Assembly (NCBI GenBank): GCA_030867875.1
Contig: JAOWCC010001589.1
Coordinates: 83,785,537 to 83,849,536, forward strand
Length of the DNA: 64,000 bases
Origin: Actinernus sp. WN-2022
Taxonomy: Eukaryota > Cnidaria > Anthozoa > Actiniaria > Actinernidae
Direction of reading: 5' to 3'
The stretch's first letter is position 1. Each line of letters starts with the position of its first letter. The notes beneath the pieces were generated by a model that was not told where the DNA came from, searched no databases, and saw nothing but the letters and a program-made list of their open reading frames with translations. The position numbers were made by a program, and so were the translations under genes. Shown here in pieces: positions 9,099-18,879 of this stretch.

Positions 9099-9345
9099 CT
9101 AAAAATCACGTGACCGATGACGTCATCGTTATGTCATCACCACTAAGTGAATCGTGGGAAAATAATACCATACCTGTCCAAGTTTGAACTGTATGGCATT
9201 AGAAATGAGGGAGATATGGGCATGTACTTAAAATTACGTGACCGCTGACGTCATCGTTACGTCATAACCACTAAGTGATTCAGTGATAGGGATTCACTAC
9301 CATCACGTCTGTCCAGGTTTGAAATGTCTGGCATTAGTTGGGCAC
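9099..9345. repeat. two-copy 132-bp tandem repeat with palindromic TGACGTCA cores
   Basis: 9099-9230 and 9231-9345 are diverged direct copies, each with CACGTGACC or TACGTGACC, TGACGTCATCGTTA, CACTAAGTGA, a GTCCA-GTTTGAA block and a TGGCATTAG block. The TGACGTCA sequence is the CRE consensus, but in a repeat this proves nothing about regulation. Confidence 0.7.
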
Positions 9346-10479
9346 CGTCAATACATCTTCTCCAGCATGACCAAATATTTTCGAAACCTTGGACGGTCAT
9401 TTGGAAACGGTCAACGGCGAGTCGTCGAGTCACAGAAAAAAACGACGACTCATAACCACCTAAACCCAATAACTCATTCTGTACATGCGTGCATCCACGA
9501 GTTAAATTACTATTGTGTGTGGAATAAACGACCTATTTATGGCTTGATTACGCCTAGATCTATAGAACCTTCGCTTGATAATGGCTAATTGTGTTGACGC
9601 ATGCATGTCTAGAGTTCGGAACAACGATCGTGTGACAAAGTTATTATTTAGTGTAGCCATGGATCATAATGTTGTAGCTAAATCAAATTTATCTTTAAAT
9701 CAAAATGCCCCGCTGAACTTTGAAATCACATATCGAAGAGGTTAAAACGAGTTTTTATCCGGTCCACATCGGCGCAGAATTGATTTTTTGGGAATCTAAC
9801 GCTAGCCAAATGTAACTTGCAAACGTTTTATCAACTGATAAACAGTCAACTGGCTGGAAGAACACATGTTTTTTTAGGATGGAACCTATGTGAATATATT
9901 ATGTTATTTCAGTTCATTTTCTCATTCGAGTATTCCGATTACAGAACTTCGAATTCAGGAATACTCATGATGGACTTTAAAACTACTTTACTTATAAACT
10001 GGCCATCTCTATCTACACTCACGCCATTCTGTTCAGCTGAGCTAAGCAAAATGCCAGTATATACTTCATGGTAGTGTTCCGTCCATATAGTCTCCCTGCA
10101 TAATACAAAAAGTTGACAGTTCTAAAAGTTGTATCGGTAGCCCAAGAAAGGCCTGTAAACTTGCCTTTTATTTAATGAACTAAATAAGATGCAAATTTTA
10201 AAAGTAAACGCTTTGCTGATAAACCGATTACGGATATGATTACATTTGGTGGTGATATTTTAATAGTATAACATTCTGCAACTTCGTTCCCCGCTTGGGC
10301 GTTGCTTTGCATGCTTTTAGGGAATTTTAAAAGAACACTAACTGAAATGTAATTCTATCTATCCGATCCGACGTTTTATTTGGTACACCTATTTATCGCT
10401 TTCTTTGACAAAAGCCAGAAAATACCCGGAAATTCATCCTCTGTTAGAGATTCGTATAAAGTGACATTCATTACGTCAT
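9346..10479. other. no gene recognised; partial MITE at 10072-10105
   Basis: Non-coding. At 10072-10105 there is half of the foldback found complete at 63741-63831 (CCGTCCATATAGTCTCCCTG), with the adjoining CATACTTCATGG-type flank in inverted order, so both belong to one dispersed repeat. Confidence 0.5.
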
Positions 10480-10633
10480 GGTTGCGTAATATCCCTATTA
10501 TGCAACTAGAAAAGTGTGGAAACTGCAGCGATCACTTCAGAGCAGTCTCGCGAGTTTCCTTGAGAGCACAGAGCCTAATTCGCCTTATTTTTTTTACCGA
10601 ATTCAAAGTACCATAGCTTATTCTCAGACAGAA
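10480..10633 (+). promoter_or_regulatory. upstream region shared by first-exon copies (copy B)
   Basis: Resembles 2031-2183 and 18440-18572 (CATGGTTGCGTAA, CCTATTATGCAA, GGAAACTGCAGCGA, GCTTATTCTCAGACAGAAA). Inferred duplicated promoter/5' UTR; the exon behind it is broken, so it is probably not productive. Confidence 0.35.
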
Positions 10634-10948
10634 ATGCCAAACATGGGAGACAGTACTGCGTATTTGTGCCCCGGTGATGACCAAGACAAATCAGTTGTCT
10701 ATCGTATCAAGCAGTCAAAGACGAAGTGTTTCGTTGTTGTGGCAGTATTGCTGCTTTTTGCAGGCTGCATAGCTCTAGCTGTCTTTTACGCTTCTAAGTG
10801 ATTAGTAATGATTCAGAGGATAGCCACTCACCGTCACAAAAACCTACACAAGAACCAGCTAGTACACAAAACCCCACACAAAAACCTACACAAAAGCCTC
10901 TGGTAGTCTGTGATAGCTTGCAGTGTTTCCACATAGCAAATGGTAAGT
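10634..10948 (+). pseudogene. M13 peptidase first exon, copy B (frameshifted)
   Basis: Starts [20 protein letters not shown] and continues through the basic patch and membrane segment to FYASK. There a two-base difference relative to copy A (AAGTGATTAG versus AAGGTTG) creates an immediate stop. The downstream part is still recognisable: a CCTACACAAGAACC-type stalk repeat, the CDSLQC coding block and an intact AAATG/GTAAGT donor. It could yield only a short tail-plus-membrane peptide and cannot join to the ectodomain in frame. Decayed alternative first exon or relic of a gene copy. Confidence 0.75.
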
Positions 10949-12724
10949 AATTTTGATACAGCTTTGATGTTGTTTGTATTATTCATTACTATTGATATAC
11001 TATCATAGAAGCAACAGTATAAACCGCCTCACTTCATGCCGTACCGTACAAGGTATTAAACACCTAAATCACCCATCCCACTAATATAAACCTGAAAAAC
11101 AAAACCCAAAATTATCCGCCGTAAGAATAAGATAAATAATAAGTAGAAGTGAATGAGTTTATTTTCCGAATACGCGTAGAATGCATTTTGTAAGTGAAAT
11201 CGTACCTATGTGCGGCCATATAGGGTCTAGAACCGGACCCGGTTTTACGAGAGAAAAAATGCTCAAAAACCTGAATTTCCAAGTTATTGTGAAATTCTCC
11301 CTGTCTGTAACCCGGAATTCGACACCCCAGACCCGGAAATCGGAATTGGGTTCGAAACCGGACCCAGTGACTGTCGCACATACATATTACGTCATAATTA
11401 AGAGGAATCTTGAAATAATAATGATCGTCTTCGATCACTAGACATCTGAGACATTGGCCGTTGCGAGAAAGCAAACTTTTATCGGAGAAATGTCATGATC
11501 AACTGCAAAGAAATATGGACTACTTTACCAGACAATACGACCGCTTTCTGTCATCGATACTTGAAATTTCATATGGTAAAATGTACAACTAACATGTGAA
11601 AGTTTTTCCGGCTTAATGCTGATTCGTTTACCAACTTGAGATCTTGCTAATCAGCCGGACGCATCTAACTTTCTACAATAACGCCACTTCATATCGCTTG
11701 ATATTATCGAAATTATGGTTGTGATTTTGAAAATAATAAGATTTCGGTTAATTTCTGAGAAAACGTACACTTTCATAGGCCTACACTTATACGCGCGGAG
11801 AATTATACAACTTGTACCGGACATCTAGCAGACGATCGACCAGATAAGGGTGGATAAATAAAATTATTTCAAGTAGTTCTACTGCAACTACAGACTTCAT
11901 GTTTCATATGTAAGAACTAGAATGATGCTTGATTTCGTTAGCGAATTTATTTCGAAAGTAAAGTTCTGTTTCCATCTGATTTCGAATTATTTTTCCATCC
12001 GCAATTGAAATGCATTGCCGGAACTGAATGTGGTTTCAGCCCCGTTTATAGCTAGTTATTCAGGTAATCAGGTCTCTCTCGCCTATATTCTATTTGATCT
12101 CTACTGACAGAAAATCCTTAGTTTAACAATGTTCAACCACTTTAAAGGCTCGGTTTCCAGCCGTGGGGGTTTCGTAAGTACAGTTTTTAAAATGTCCCGT
12201 AACAGCACGTTTCATCAGTTACGTTACGCATCCTGTATCGTGACCTCTCTAATTCCGGGTTGACTGTCAACACTCCGGTCCAGCACGATTCTAAAGACTT
12301 TTAATACGCAACATTTATAAAGATATTTCAAACGTAACGGTTATAGCTATAGTTACTTGATGCCGGGACTCTGTAAAGTGGAGACCACACCGCAGTGGAT
12401 CGGACCGGTGCGGACGATGGACCGCGGACATACGAATTTCTACTTTTTTATGTAAATTTAATAAATACATAAAAACAAAGTGGTATTACATCTACGGCGC
12501 CAACAGGGCCGTAGATTGGACTGGGGAGGGAGACAAACAGGTATATAGTGTTGAAGTCGCAACTGAGTTCCTAAAATAACCAATTTGACGTATTTTGAGG
12601 GCCAATGTACAAATCATGTAATGGTGATTTTGTTTTAGTACGAACAGGTCGTAGCGAGAAAATCCTCTCGACCCGGGCGGGTTAACTTGCTTTAAAATTG
12701 GTTACAACCCGGCGGATTGGTTTT
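10949..12724. other. no gene recognised
   Basis: Non-coding. A local direct repeat of ACCGGACCC-like blocks occurs at 11230-11370. The short open stretches on both strands overlap each other and lack domain features. Confidence 0.5.
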
Positions 12725-13082
12725 CGCGCAAACTCTCAAAATCAGAGGCGATGCTCTCCCTGAAATATTGGGAGGTAGTCCAAGAGAAATGTGGGGGTCA
12801 CTCTGGCCACCCTAGATCTGATGGCGTTGGACAGTAACGCACAGCGAGACCGACACGGCCTAACCTTGAAGCATTTTACCCCATACTGGACCCCGGAGTC
12901 AGCCAGTGTTAATGAATGCAACCAGGATCTGACGATCTGTGATGGGATAGAGGTTAACGCTTATGTCTTTCCCCCGTTCGTGTTAATCGCTCCTCTCCTA
13001 AGTTTCTTGGCATCACAAAAAGCTGTGGTTACCATGGTAGTACCAGGTTTCTCTCCACTGCCGCTGTGGTGGCCAACTACAG
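12725..13082 (+). pseudogene. DIRS-type RNase H C-terminal fragment
   Basis: From 12818 the frame reads DLMALDSNAQRDRHG, LKHFTPYWTPESASVNECNQ, then VNAYVFPPFVLIAPLLSFL and VVPGFSPLPLWWP. This pattern (Asp-Leu-Met-Ala, aromatic-Pro, Phe-Pro-Pro-Phe, Pro-Leu-Trp-Trp-Pro) is the region after the RNase H of DIRS-like retroelements. The preceding KYWEVVQEKCGGHSGH-like part lies in another frame, indicating a frameshift. It is cut at 13082 by the MITE. Confidence 0.55.
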
Positions 13083-13323
13083 TATGGGGTGCCAAGTGTC
13101 CAAAAATTATATGTCACAATTATATGAAAATTATATGGAAATTATATATATAATCGTTATTATATCATATAATTTATTTTCCTCCTGAGTTCATTATTTC
13201 AAATAATGTTCGTGTTGTTATTTCATTGTTTCATATAATGCAACACTGCCTTTCGCATTATATGAAACCATGATCGCCATTCATGATCTATTATTTCATA
13301 TAATGCATATAATGCACCCCATA
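13083..13323. mobile_element. 241-bp MITE with CTACAG target-site duplication
   Basis: Ends TATGGGGTGC and GCACCCCATA are inverted copies, flanked by CTACAG at 13077-13082 and 13324-13329. The interior is made of ATTATATGAAA/TTTCATATAAT palindromic AT repeats. Insertion into the DIRS-like ORF dates it as younger than that element. Confidence 0.75.
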
Positions 13324-13379
13324 CTACAGTACCAGTTTGCTTGTTCTTTCGTAGCAGTTACCAATTGTCCCTAGACTAT

Positions 13380-14290
13380 TTGTCCTGGCTGTACAGTGCC
13401 CACGATGTCGTTACCCGAATATAATGATGGTGGATTCCATTTTTGTCAACGTTGTGGGTATGCCCGACGGTCCACTCTCCAGGATGGAAATACCTGGGTT
13501 TAGAATTTGACCAAACTCTATCTTGGGAACACAACATTAACTTTATCTCTAAGAAAGTATCAGCTGGCGGCATTGGTATTACTCTCCATGCATGTACAGA
13601 GCGCTAATACTACCATATTTCGATTATTGTAGTACTGTAATCTTGGCAAGGGACTATCCGACAAACTCGAAAGACTTAAAAATCTAGCTGCCAGAGTAAT
13701 CACTTTTTCTCATTATGATAAAAGATCTGCGGAGTTACTTCTAGAGTTAAGTTGGTCTGATCTCGTGACCAGAAGAGCCCAACAGTTGGCAATTACTATG
13801 CATAAAGTGATGCAGGGCTCTCTCCCACCCTATCTAAAAATATATTTACTGACTAAAATTTCCAACATACATTCCCACAATCTTAAGAAATCATCTAATA
13901 ACCTTTTTATTCCGAGACCCCTAACTGAAGCTGCCAAACACAGCTACCATTATAGAGGGGCAGTTCTCTGCAACAATTTAACTAATGAGGCAATACACGA
14001 ACAAAATACTAATGTTTTTAAAAGACTTGTACGCAAGCACATTTCATTATCTTTTATAATAAGTAAAGTAATTTTACCTAGCATTGTACATTAAAGATTT
14101 ATATAGAGCCCATTTTTATCAACTACATGTATTAATATTTAGAGTCGAAATTTATAATTGTATTTATTATTATTAACTTATCTTATATTACTTACATATT
14201 TTCACACGGCTCCCTGGAAGAGCATTTATTTCTCTATAATGATGGGATACCGTGTATAATAAAGTTGTTGATGGTGATGATGATGATGAA
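13380..14290 (+). mobile_element. CR1-like non-LTR remnant (RT C-terminus and 3' tail)
   Basis: Degenerate + strand remnant: LGLEFDQTLSWEHNI (near 13494), KVSAGGIGI, then after frame damage KLERLKNLAARVITFSHYD and an open stretch to 14094 with the SLPPYLK and SYHYRGAVLCNNL motifs typical of CR1 C-termini. A 3' UTR with ACGGCTCCCTGGAAGAGC (compare 34190-34210) ends in a TGATGATGATGA microsatellite. The gap between the two coding parts shows stops. Nested in the DIRS-like element. Confidence 0.75.
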
Positions 14291-14359
14291 GGACCATAAC
14301 AAGTTAAAAGCTTCCGATCGGTGGACTTGCAGCGAATTAAGTGTAGACGGGAGGAGCTG

Positions 14360-14990
14360 CGGAGACGTCAGCACTTCCCCGTATAATAGGCAAAAATCTT
14401 CGTTGGAACAAGAGTTTACAACCTTTTTGCCGGAACAACGTTTCTAACGGGAGGGACATCTATTCTGCCGTCTCTCAAGACACAGTTGATTTTCTTATTT
14501 GGAAAGACCAGTTTGGAAGAACTAAAGTCCACAGGCATGATCGCCCGTTAATGGGCAGAACGAGAAATACTAACTACGTTTGCCCATTACGCTTAGCCTT
14601 CGGTACGGTAGACGCTCTGATTGGGAAGTTAAGAGCTATTTTTGCAACACTAGGTAGAAATACAAACGAGTCGGCCCTGCCAGGCTACGAGAACCCGGCA
14701 ACGTCAATGAAGGTTAAAGATTATCTTAAGGCAGTAAGGGAGGAACAACTGTGTGCAAGGGTAACCCATCGCAGGCTGACCCCTTCTTTATTGGGGACCT
14801 AATCGCGTTAGCTAGTAGAATTGCGGAGCGCGTTCGGGTATCCAACCAGTCACCAAAACAATTGTTTATTCTAGTGAGAGATCACTGAAGCGTTTTTCAA
14901 GATTTTATTCTTTGCGGGTGACAGGGAGAATAAAGAGAATAAAGGGAGAATAAAGACTCAGGAGATACTTTGGCAAATGTTACATTAGAT
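14360..14990 (+). pseudogene. tyrosine recombinase N-terminal fragment (DIRS/Crypton-like)
   Basis: Readable pieces in order: KSSLEQEFTTFLPEQRF, then in other frames DTVDFLIWKDQFGRTKVH and an open part (14551-14802) with LAFGTVDALIGKLRAIFATL, NPATSMKVKDYLKAVREEQL, followed after a shift by IGDLIALASRIAERV and LFILVRDH. This is the SAM-like N-terminal DNA-binding domain of tyrosine recombinases found in DIRS-like and Crypton-type elements of marine invertebrates. The catalytic Arg...His-x-x-Arg...Tyr domain is missing. Several frameshifts make it non-functional. Confidence 0.6.
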
Positions 14991-14999
14991 CTAGCTGAT

Positions 15000-15590
15000 A
15001 TATATAAGCAACAGAACAACCTAGCCTGCATACAGGCTCTCAGGTTTTTTCGGAAATATTAGTTTTCGGGTTGTGTGGAAATGTTGGGTTACCTGTGGCG
15101 CTGGTTCAACCTTAACTCAAGCCTCATCCGCGAAGCCGTATAATGTACTTGAACACTTCGTCCAAAGCTTCTTGTGATATTTGACTCATATTTTTCGCTA
15201 CGAAGGTAGATTGGTCATTGCAGTTTATCATTGTGTGGTGTAAGCAGGCTACAGAACAACCTAACAGGATTTTCCAAGGCGTTCGTTTGAACTCGGCGGT
15301 CAGACTCCTTCAAGTTAGTTAGAGTAAGATATGGGAGGAATGGTTTAGGGTTGGGAACGACGCAAATGTAAGGAGTGGGGAGAGGTGGTACGAATTGGGT
15401 ACAAGATTATAAGGATTTGGAAGATGTTTAGAAGGTGAGGGTAAAGGAGGAGAAAACAGGGTGCCCTTTAGACAGCGAGACAGGGGTCATTATCCCATAC
15501 CTTAATGCTAATAAGTCAATAAGAGGGATAATGAACTATTTTGCTCATAATCGCAAGTTTCAGATTACGCTGCCGTTCCTCGGGCGTTAA
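15000..15590. other. no gene recognised
   Basis: Purine-rich stretches (15310-15480) and no supported coding region. Confidence 0.5.
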
Positions 15591-17486
15591 GGGACGGACC
15601 ATTAGAAAATTTATGGGGGGGGGGGGGGGGGGGTGAGGGATTCTCAAGCGGCATGAATTTTTTTTTACTCCAGTTTGCTGAGTGTGCAACAATTTTTTTT
15701 TCGCCTACGATCTCATGCACGTTTTTTTTTTGAAAATATTTTATGTACTAATCTATTCAAAATTAGCTACGTTTGCATATCAAAGTCATTGCGTACAAAA
15801 GCCTACATATCGATAATCGGTGACTCACTTCCATTATCGGCCCAGTCATTTCACTCAAAAATACATGGATTTGGGAGCTATTTTGCCTTATAAAACAAAT
15901 AAAATGATATATGACTTCCACTTACCTTCAAATCAAAGTTAAGTAACATCTAATCTGCAACTGATAACTGTCAGTTGGAGTGATTAGGGGCCGTCGACGT
16001 ATTCGAAATGCCCCGCTTAATGCACAACGGACGTTTAGGGGGGAGGGGGTAAGGGCTTGGACGTTACTGTGGGGCATTAAGAACAAACACATTTTCATCA
16101 ATAGAAGTACACTTTTTAATCAAACGTTTCCAGTCAGCTAGATCTACATAGAGCGCAATTTCCCGGAAATTTAAACAAGGTCTTTTGATTAGAAGTATCA
16201 TGAAATACCTCAGTCAAACCTCCAGGTAAGTGAAACTCAGTTTTATAGTCGTGACATAATGAGTATTTCACTGAGTCAAGGTCCGAAATGAGCTCGTACG
16301 AGAATTCGAGGTACTGACTGACAGTTGCAGCTATTAAAGCTGAAAGCTTGTTTTATACTTTGTTTATAAGTGAACTCCCGTGTATTTAATTATTGTTTTT
16401 CCTGACTTTATAAAAGCATAAAACAATGGGTGGACGTTAAGGGGGAGGGGGGTGGGGGGGGGGGGGTCTGACCTTAACGTCCGTTGTGCGTTAAGCGGGG
16501 CATTTCGACCTTATATTAAGATTTTGACCGTACAAATTTGAATTTGCTTTCGCGAGTAAAGTGATTTTTTACAAGGCGTTACTGGTTTAGGAACTACCTG
16601 GGTTTAGCTTGAATACTTACCGCTGAATTCAGATAGAAGAATAAATTTGCAGTATTCTGGTGTATAGAACATTGAGGTTTCTCAGTTCTATTTCGTCATG
16701 ATTTCGTACTATTTTTCTTGTGTGACTTTTGGTATGGCGGGGGCTGCAGTAGAAGAGAATTTGGAGCGTTCAAACGAAAGCAGAGAATTCTTCTTCGTAT
16801 AGTTCTGGTATCAACAGGTAAGCCACATTATAAACTTGTAATGCGACTGAAGTTGTTCTCTCTCTCAAATAAAATCGCATTTACTTCAAAGCGATGACCA
16901 ATAGCAAATGTCCTCTTCTGCATGTGTGCAATGATTTTGATATGACTTAATAATTCTTGTCCTAAGTAAACTTTAAGAGCCATGCTCCTGTGAAAAAATG
17001 TTTTTGATCAGGGCATCAGGGCTAGCGTGCCCATATTAAAAGTTATACTTTAATATTGATACCTATAAAAGTGTACAGCTACATCACTTTGCATGGCAAA
17101 TGATTGTTTATGATTCAACCTCATAGCGAGACCAGTGAAAATCCCATTCAAACAATTCTTTTTGAGAGACGAAAAATTATGTAAATTTCTCTTGCTTTTA
17201 ATAGTGGATAAATCAAAGGATACATATGACTGTGTACCTCTCACAAAAGAGTTGCTGCAACAAAAACAGTGATAGAAGGAAACCATTTGCAGTTGATGGC
17301 ATCCCTGTACATTTGTGCAGTCCCTGGCCTCTGCCTTGCCTCTCCCCCAACATGTAGGATTTTTTTTTCTGTGTTGCTGGTTGTGCATGAATATTTGTTT
17401 TTATCATTTTCCCTCGTATGGATTTTTTGGGGGGAATTCCCCCCCCCCCCCCCCCCCCCCCCATAACTTTTCTAATGGTCCGTCCC
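15591..17486. mobile_element. 1.9-kb TIR DNA transposon-like element with TAA duplication
   Basis: Left end GGGACGGACCATTAGAAAAT (15591) and the inverse ATTTTCTAATGGTCCGTCCC-like right end (17466-17486), each continued inward by a poly-G (15617-15632) or poly-C (17440-17462) run. The flanks are TAA on both sides, the type of 3-bp duplication made by PIF/Harbinger elements. No transposase is visible, and a second TIR element is nested at 16003-16508. Confidence 0.7.
16003..16508. mobile_element. 506-bp TIR element nested in the 15591-17486 element
   Basis: TIRs of about 35 bp: TCGAAATGCCCCGCTTAATG at 16003 and its inverse ending TTCGA at 16508, with CAACGGACGTT next, followed inward by G-rich runs. 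No coding content. Confidence 0.7.
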
Positions 17487-17524
17487 TAACCATCCTAGCC
17501 TATCAATCAGATCCCTAGAGCGTG

Positions 17525-17945
17525 TCTCATAACAAGATCGAGTAATATGATTCCTGCCGCGCGGTTTTGAAGTTTTTGAAGACTATCACGAGAGACCTTG
17601 TCGCAAGTGTCCCACACAGGGGAACAATAATCAGATTGAGTGGTAAATCTAAGTCAGAGTATCCCTGGGTACTAAATCGCGAATACGCCGTAATGCACCC
17701 AGGCCTTTCGAAACCTTTTTCTTAATGACATTAATATGCGACTTCCAACTTAGAGTTTTCGTCGATGATAACACCTAATGACTCGGTAGTTTCATTTACG
17801 CGTTTGAGCTGCGTGTTACCTATAGTAACTTATGAAGTACAGGTGTACATGTCGATTAGAGCCCTGCCTCCACTATCAATGACGTAGTCTTTTGAATGTC
17901 TATTGTTTTTGATATCTTGCATATATTTAGAAAATCATTATTGTC
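17525..17945 (-). pseudogene. CR1-type reverse transcriptase C-terminal fragment
   Basis: Minus strand, reading down from about 17840: GNTQLKRVNETTESLGVIID, then in a shifted frame KSHINVIKKKVSKGLGALRR and IRDLVPRDTL, then SDYCSPVWDTCDKVSRDSLQ and KLQNRAAGII. These are the thumb/C-terminal motifs of CR1-like RT. At least two frameshifts and stops. It lies just 5' of first exon C. Confidence 0.75.
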
Positions 17946-18439
17946 GTCGACTATAGCTTATCATGATGGGAGTACCATGGTCCCCCTTTATACTGTAGGT
18001 TGGGCTTTGACTCGTTCACTCAGCTTCAGGCGAAGTCAATATTGCTTCCTTTCTGACCGTTGTCATGCTGTTCATATACCTGAGCTTCCTTTGTCTGTCA
18101 GCTTCTGTCGAGTTCTTTATATCAGGCTTCTAGCTTTCAAAGTTTCCAAGTTGTACATACAAGTACTGCGCATAGCCATATACAATACCGACTTCAGTTC
18201 AAGCCGCGGAACAACCCGACCCAAAATCACTCGATGCGTTTTTGTGTGGGTCTACCGCTATTATCTTTGTCTCGTTTTCAGAGTTAATTCTTGGCTTTAG
18301 TGGCGAAATAAACAGTAAATCACGCAGAAATCACATCAAAACAAAGCTTCTCTACGGTCACGCTACTGACGCGAGACTTTGTTTAGAACAGAAAATTTTG
18401 ATGTCATGGTAACGTGACGTCACGGCTTTAGTACTCTAT
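17946..18439. other. no gene recognised
   Basis: An open stretch at 17896-18300 (+) has no recognisable domain and overlaps the RT remnant, so it is not called. A TGACGTCA palindrome lies at 18414-18421, 150 bases before exon 1C. Confidence 0.4.
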
Positions 18440-18572
18440 TGTAGTATTGCCCTACTGGGACGTTCCTATTATTATGCAAAGAACGCGGAAACTGCAGCGA
18501 CCGTTGAGAGCACAAAGCCTTTATCTCGTTTCTCACCGAAAGTACCATCGCTTATTCTCACTCGAGCCAGAA
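18440..18572 (+). promoter_or_regulatory. upstream region shared by first-exon copies (copy C)
   Basis: Matches the upstream segments of copies A and B (CCTATTATTATGCAAAGAAC, GCGGAAACTGCAGCGACC, TTGAGAGCACAAAGCC, CTCACCGAAAGTACCAT). As the copy nearest to exon 2 with an intact exon, this is the best candidate for the principal promoter/5' UTR. TSS unknown. Confidence 0.4.
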
Positions 18573-18879
18573 ATGCCAAACATGGGAGACAGTACTGCTT
18601 ATCTGCACCCAGTCAACGACCAAGATAAATTAGTCTATCGCATCAAGCAGTCAAAGACTAAGTGTGTCGTTGTAGTGGTAATTATATTGTTTCTAGCCGG
18701 CTGCATAGCTCTGGGGATCTTTTACTCTACTAAGCCGGTTGCTAATGATTCAGAGGATAGCCACTCAGCAAAACCTACACAAAAACCTACACAAAAACCT
18801 ACACAAAAACCTACAAAAAAACCTACAAAAAAACCTCTGGTAGTCTGTGATAGCTTGCAATGTTTCCACATAGCAAATG
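18573..18879 (+). CDS. M13 exon 1, copy C (tail, membrane segment, stalk)
   Basis: Begins [26 protein letters not shown] precedes a [20 protein letters not shown] membrane segment. The stalk holds five consecutive 12-nt units giving KPTQ/KPTK repeats, longer than in copy A. It ends at GTAAGT (18880), phase 1. An in-frame open stretch begins further upstream (18447), but the ATG at 18573 is chosen because copies B and C share [10 protein letters not shown] and copy A aligns there. Confidence 0.88.

Larger units (their letters stand above)
12725..14990 (+). mobile_element. degraded DIRS-like (tyrosine recombinase) retroelement with nested insertions
   Basis: Two collinear + strand pieces: an RNase H C-terminal segment (12725-13083) and a tyrosine recombinase N-terminal segment (14360-14990). 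They are separated by a MITE (13083-13323) and a CR1-type remnant (13380-14290). DIRS elements carry RT-RNase H plus a tyrosine recombinase, so the order fits. No RT core or terminal repeats were identified. Confidence 0.6.

Noticed and set aside
12791..13153. Host gene of 120 residues
   Set aside because: Sequence pattern (DLMALDSN, FPPFVLI, PLPLWWP) is that of a DIRS-like retroelement and the frame ends in a MITE.
17896..18300. 134-residue + strand open frame before exon 1C
   Set aside because: Overlaps the CR1 remnant, composition is unlike a structured protein and no family is recognisable; may be chance.
18447..18572. N-terminal extension of exon 1C upstream of the ATG at 18573
   Set aside because: The extension is not shared in frame by copies A and B, while [10 protein letters not shown] is; treated as 5' UTR.
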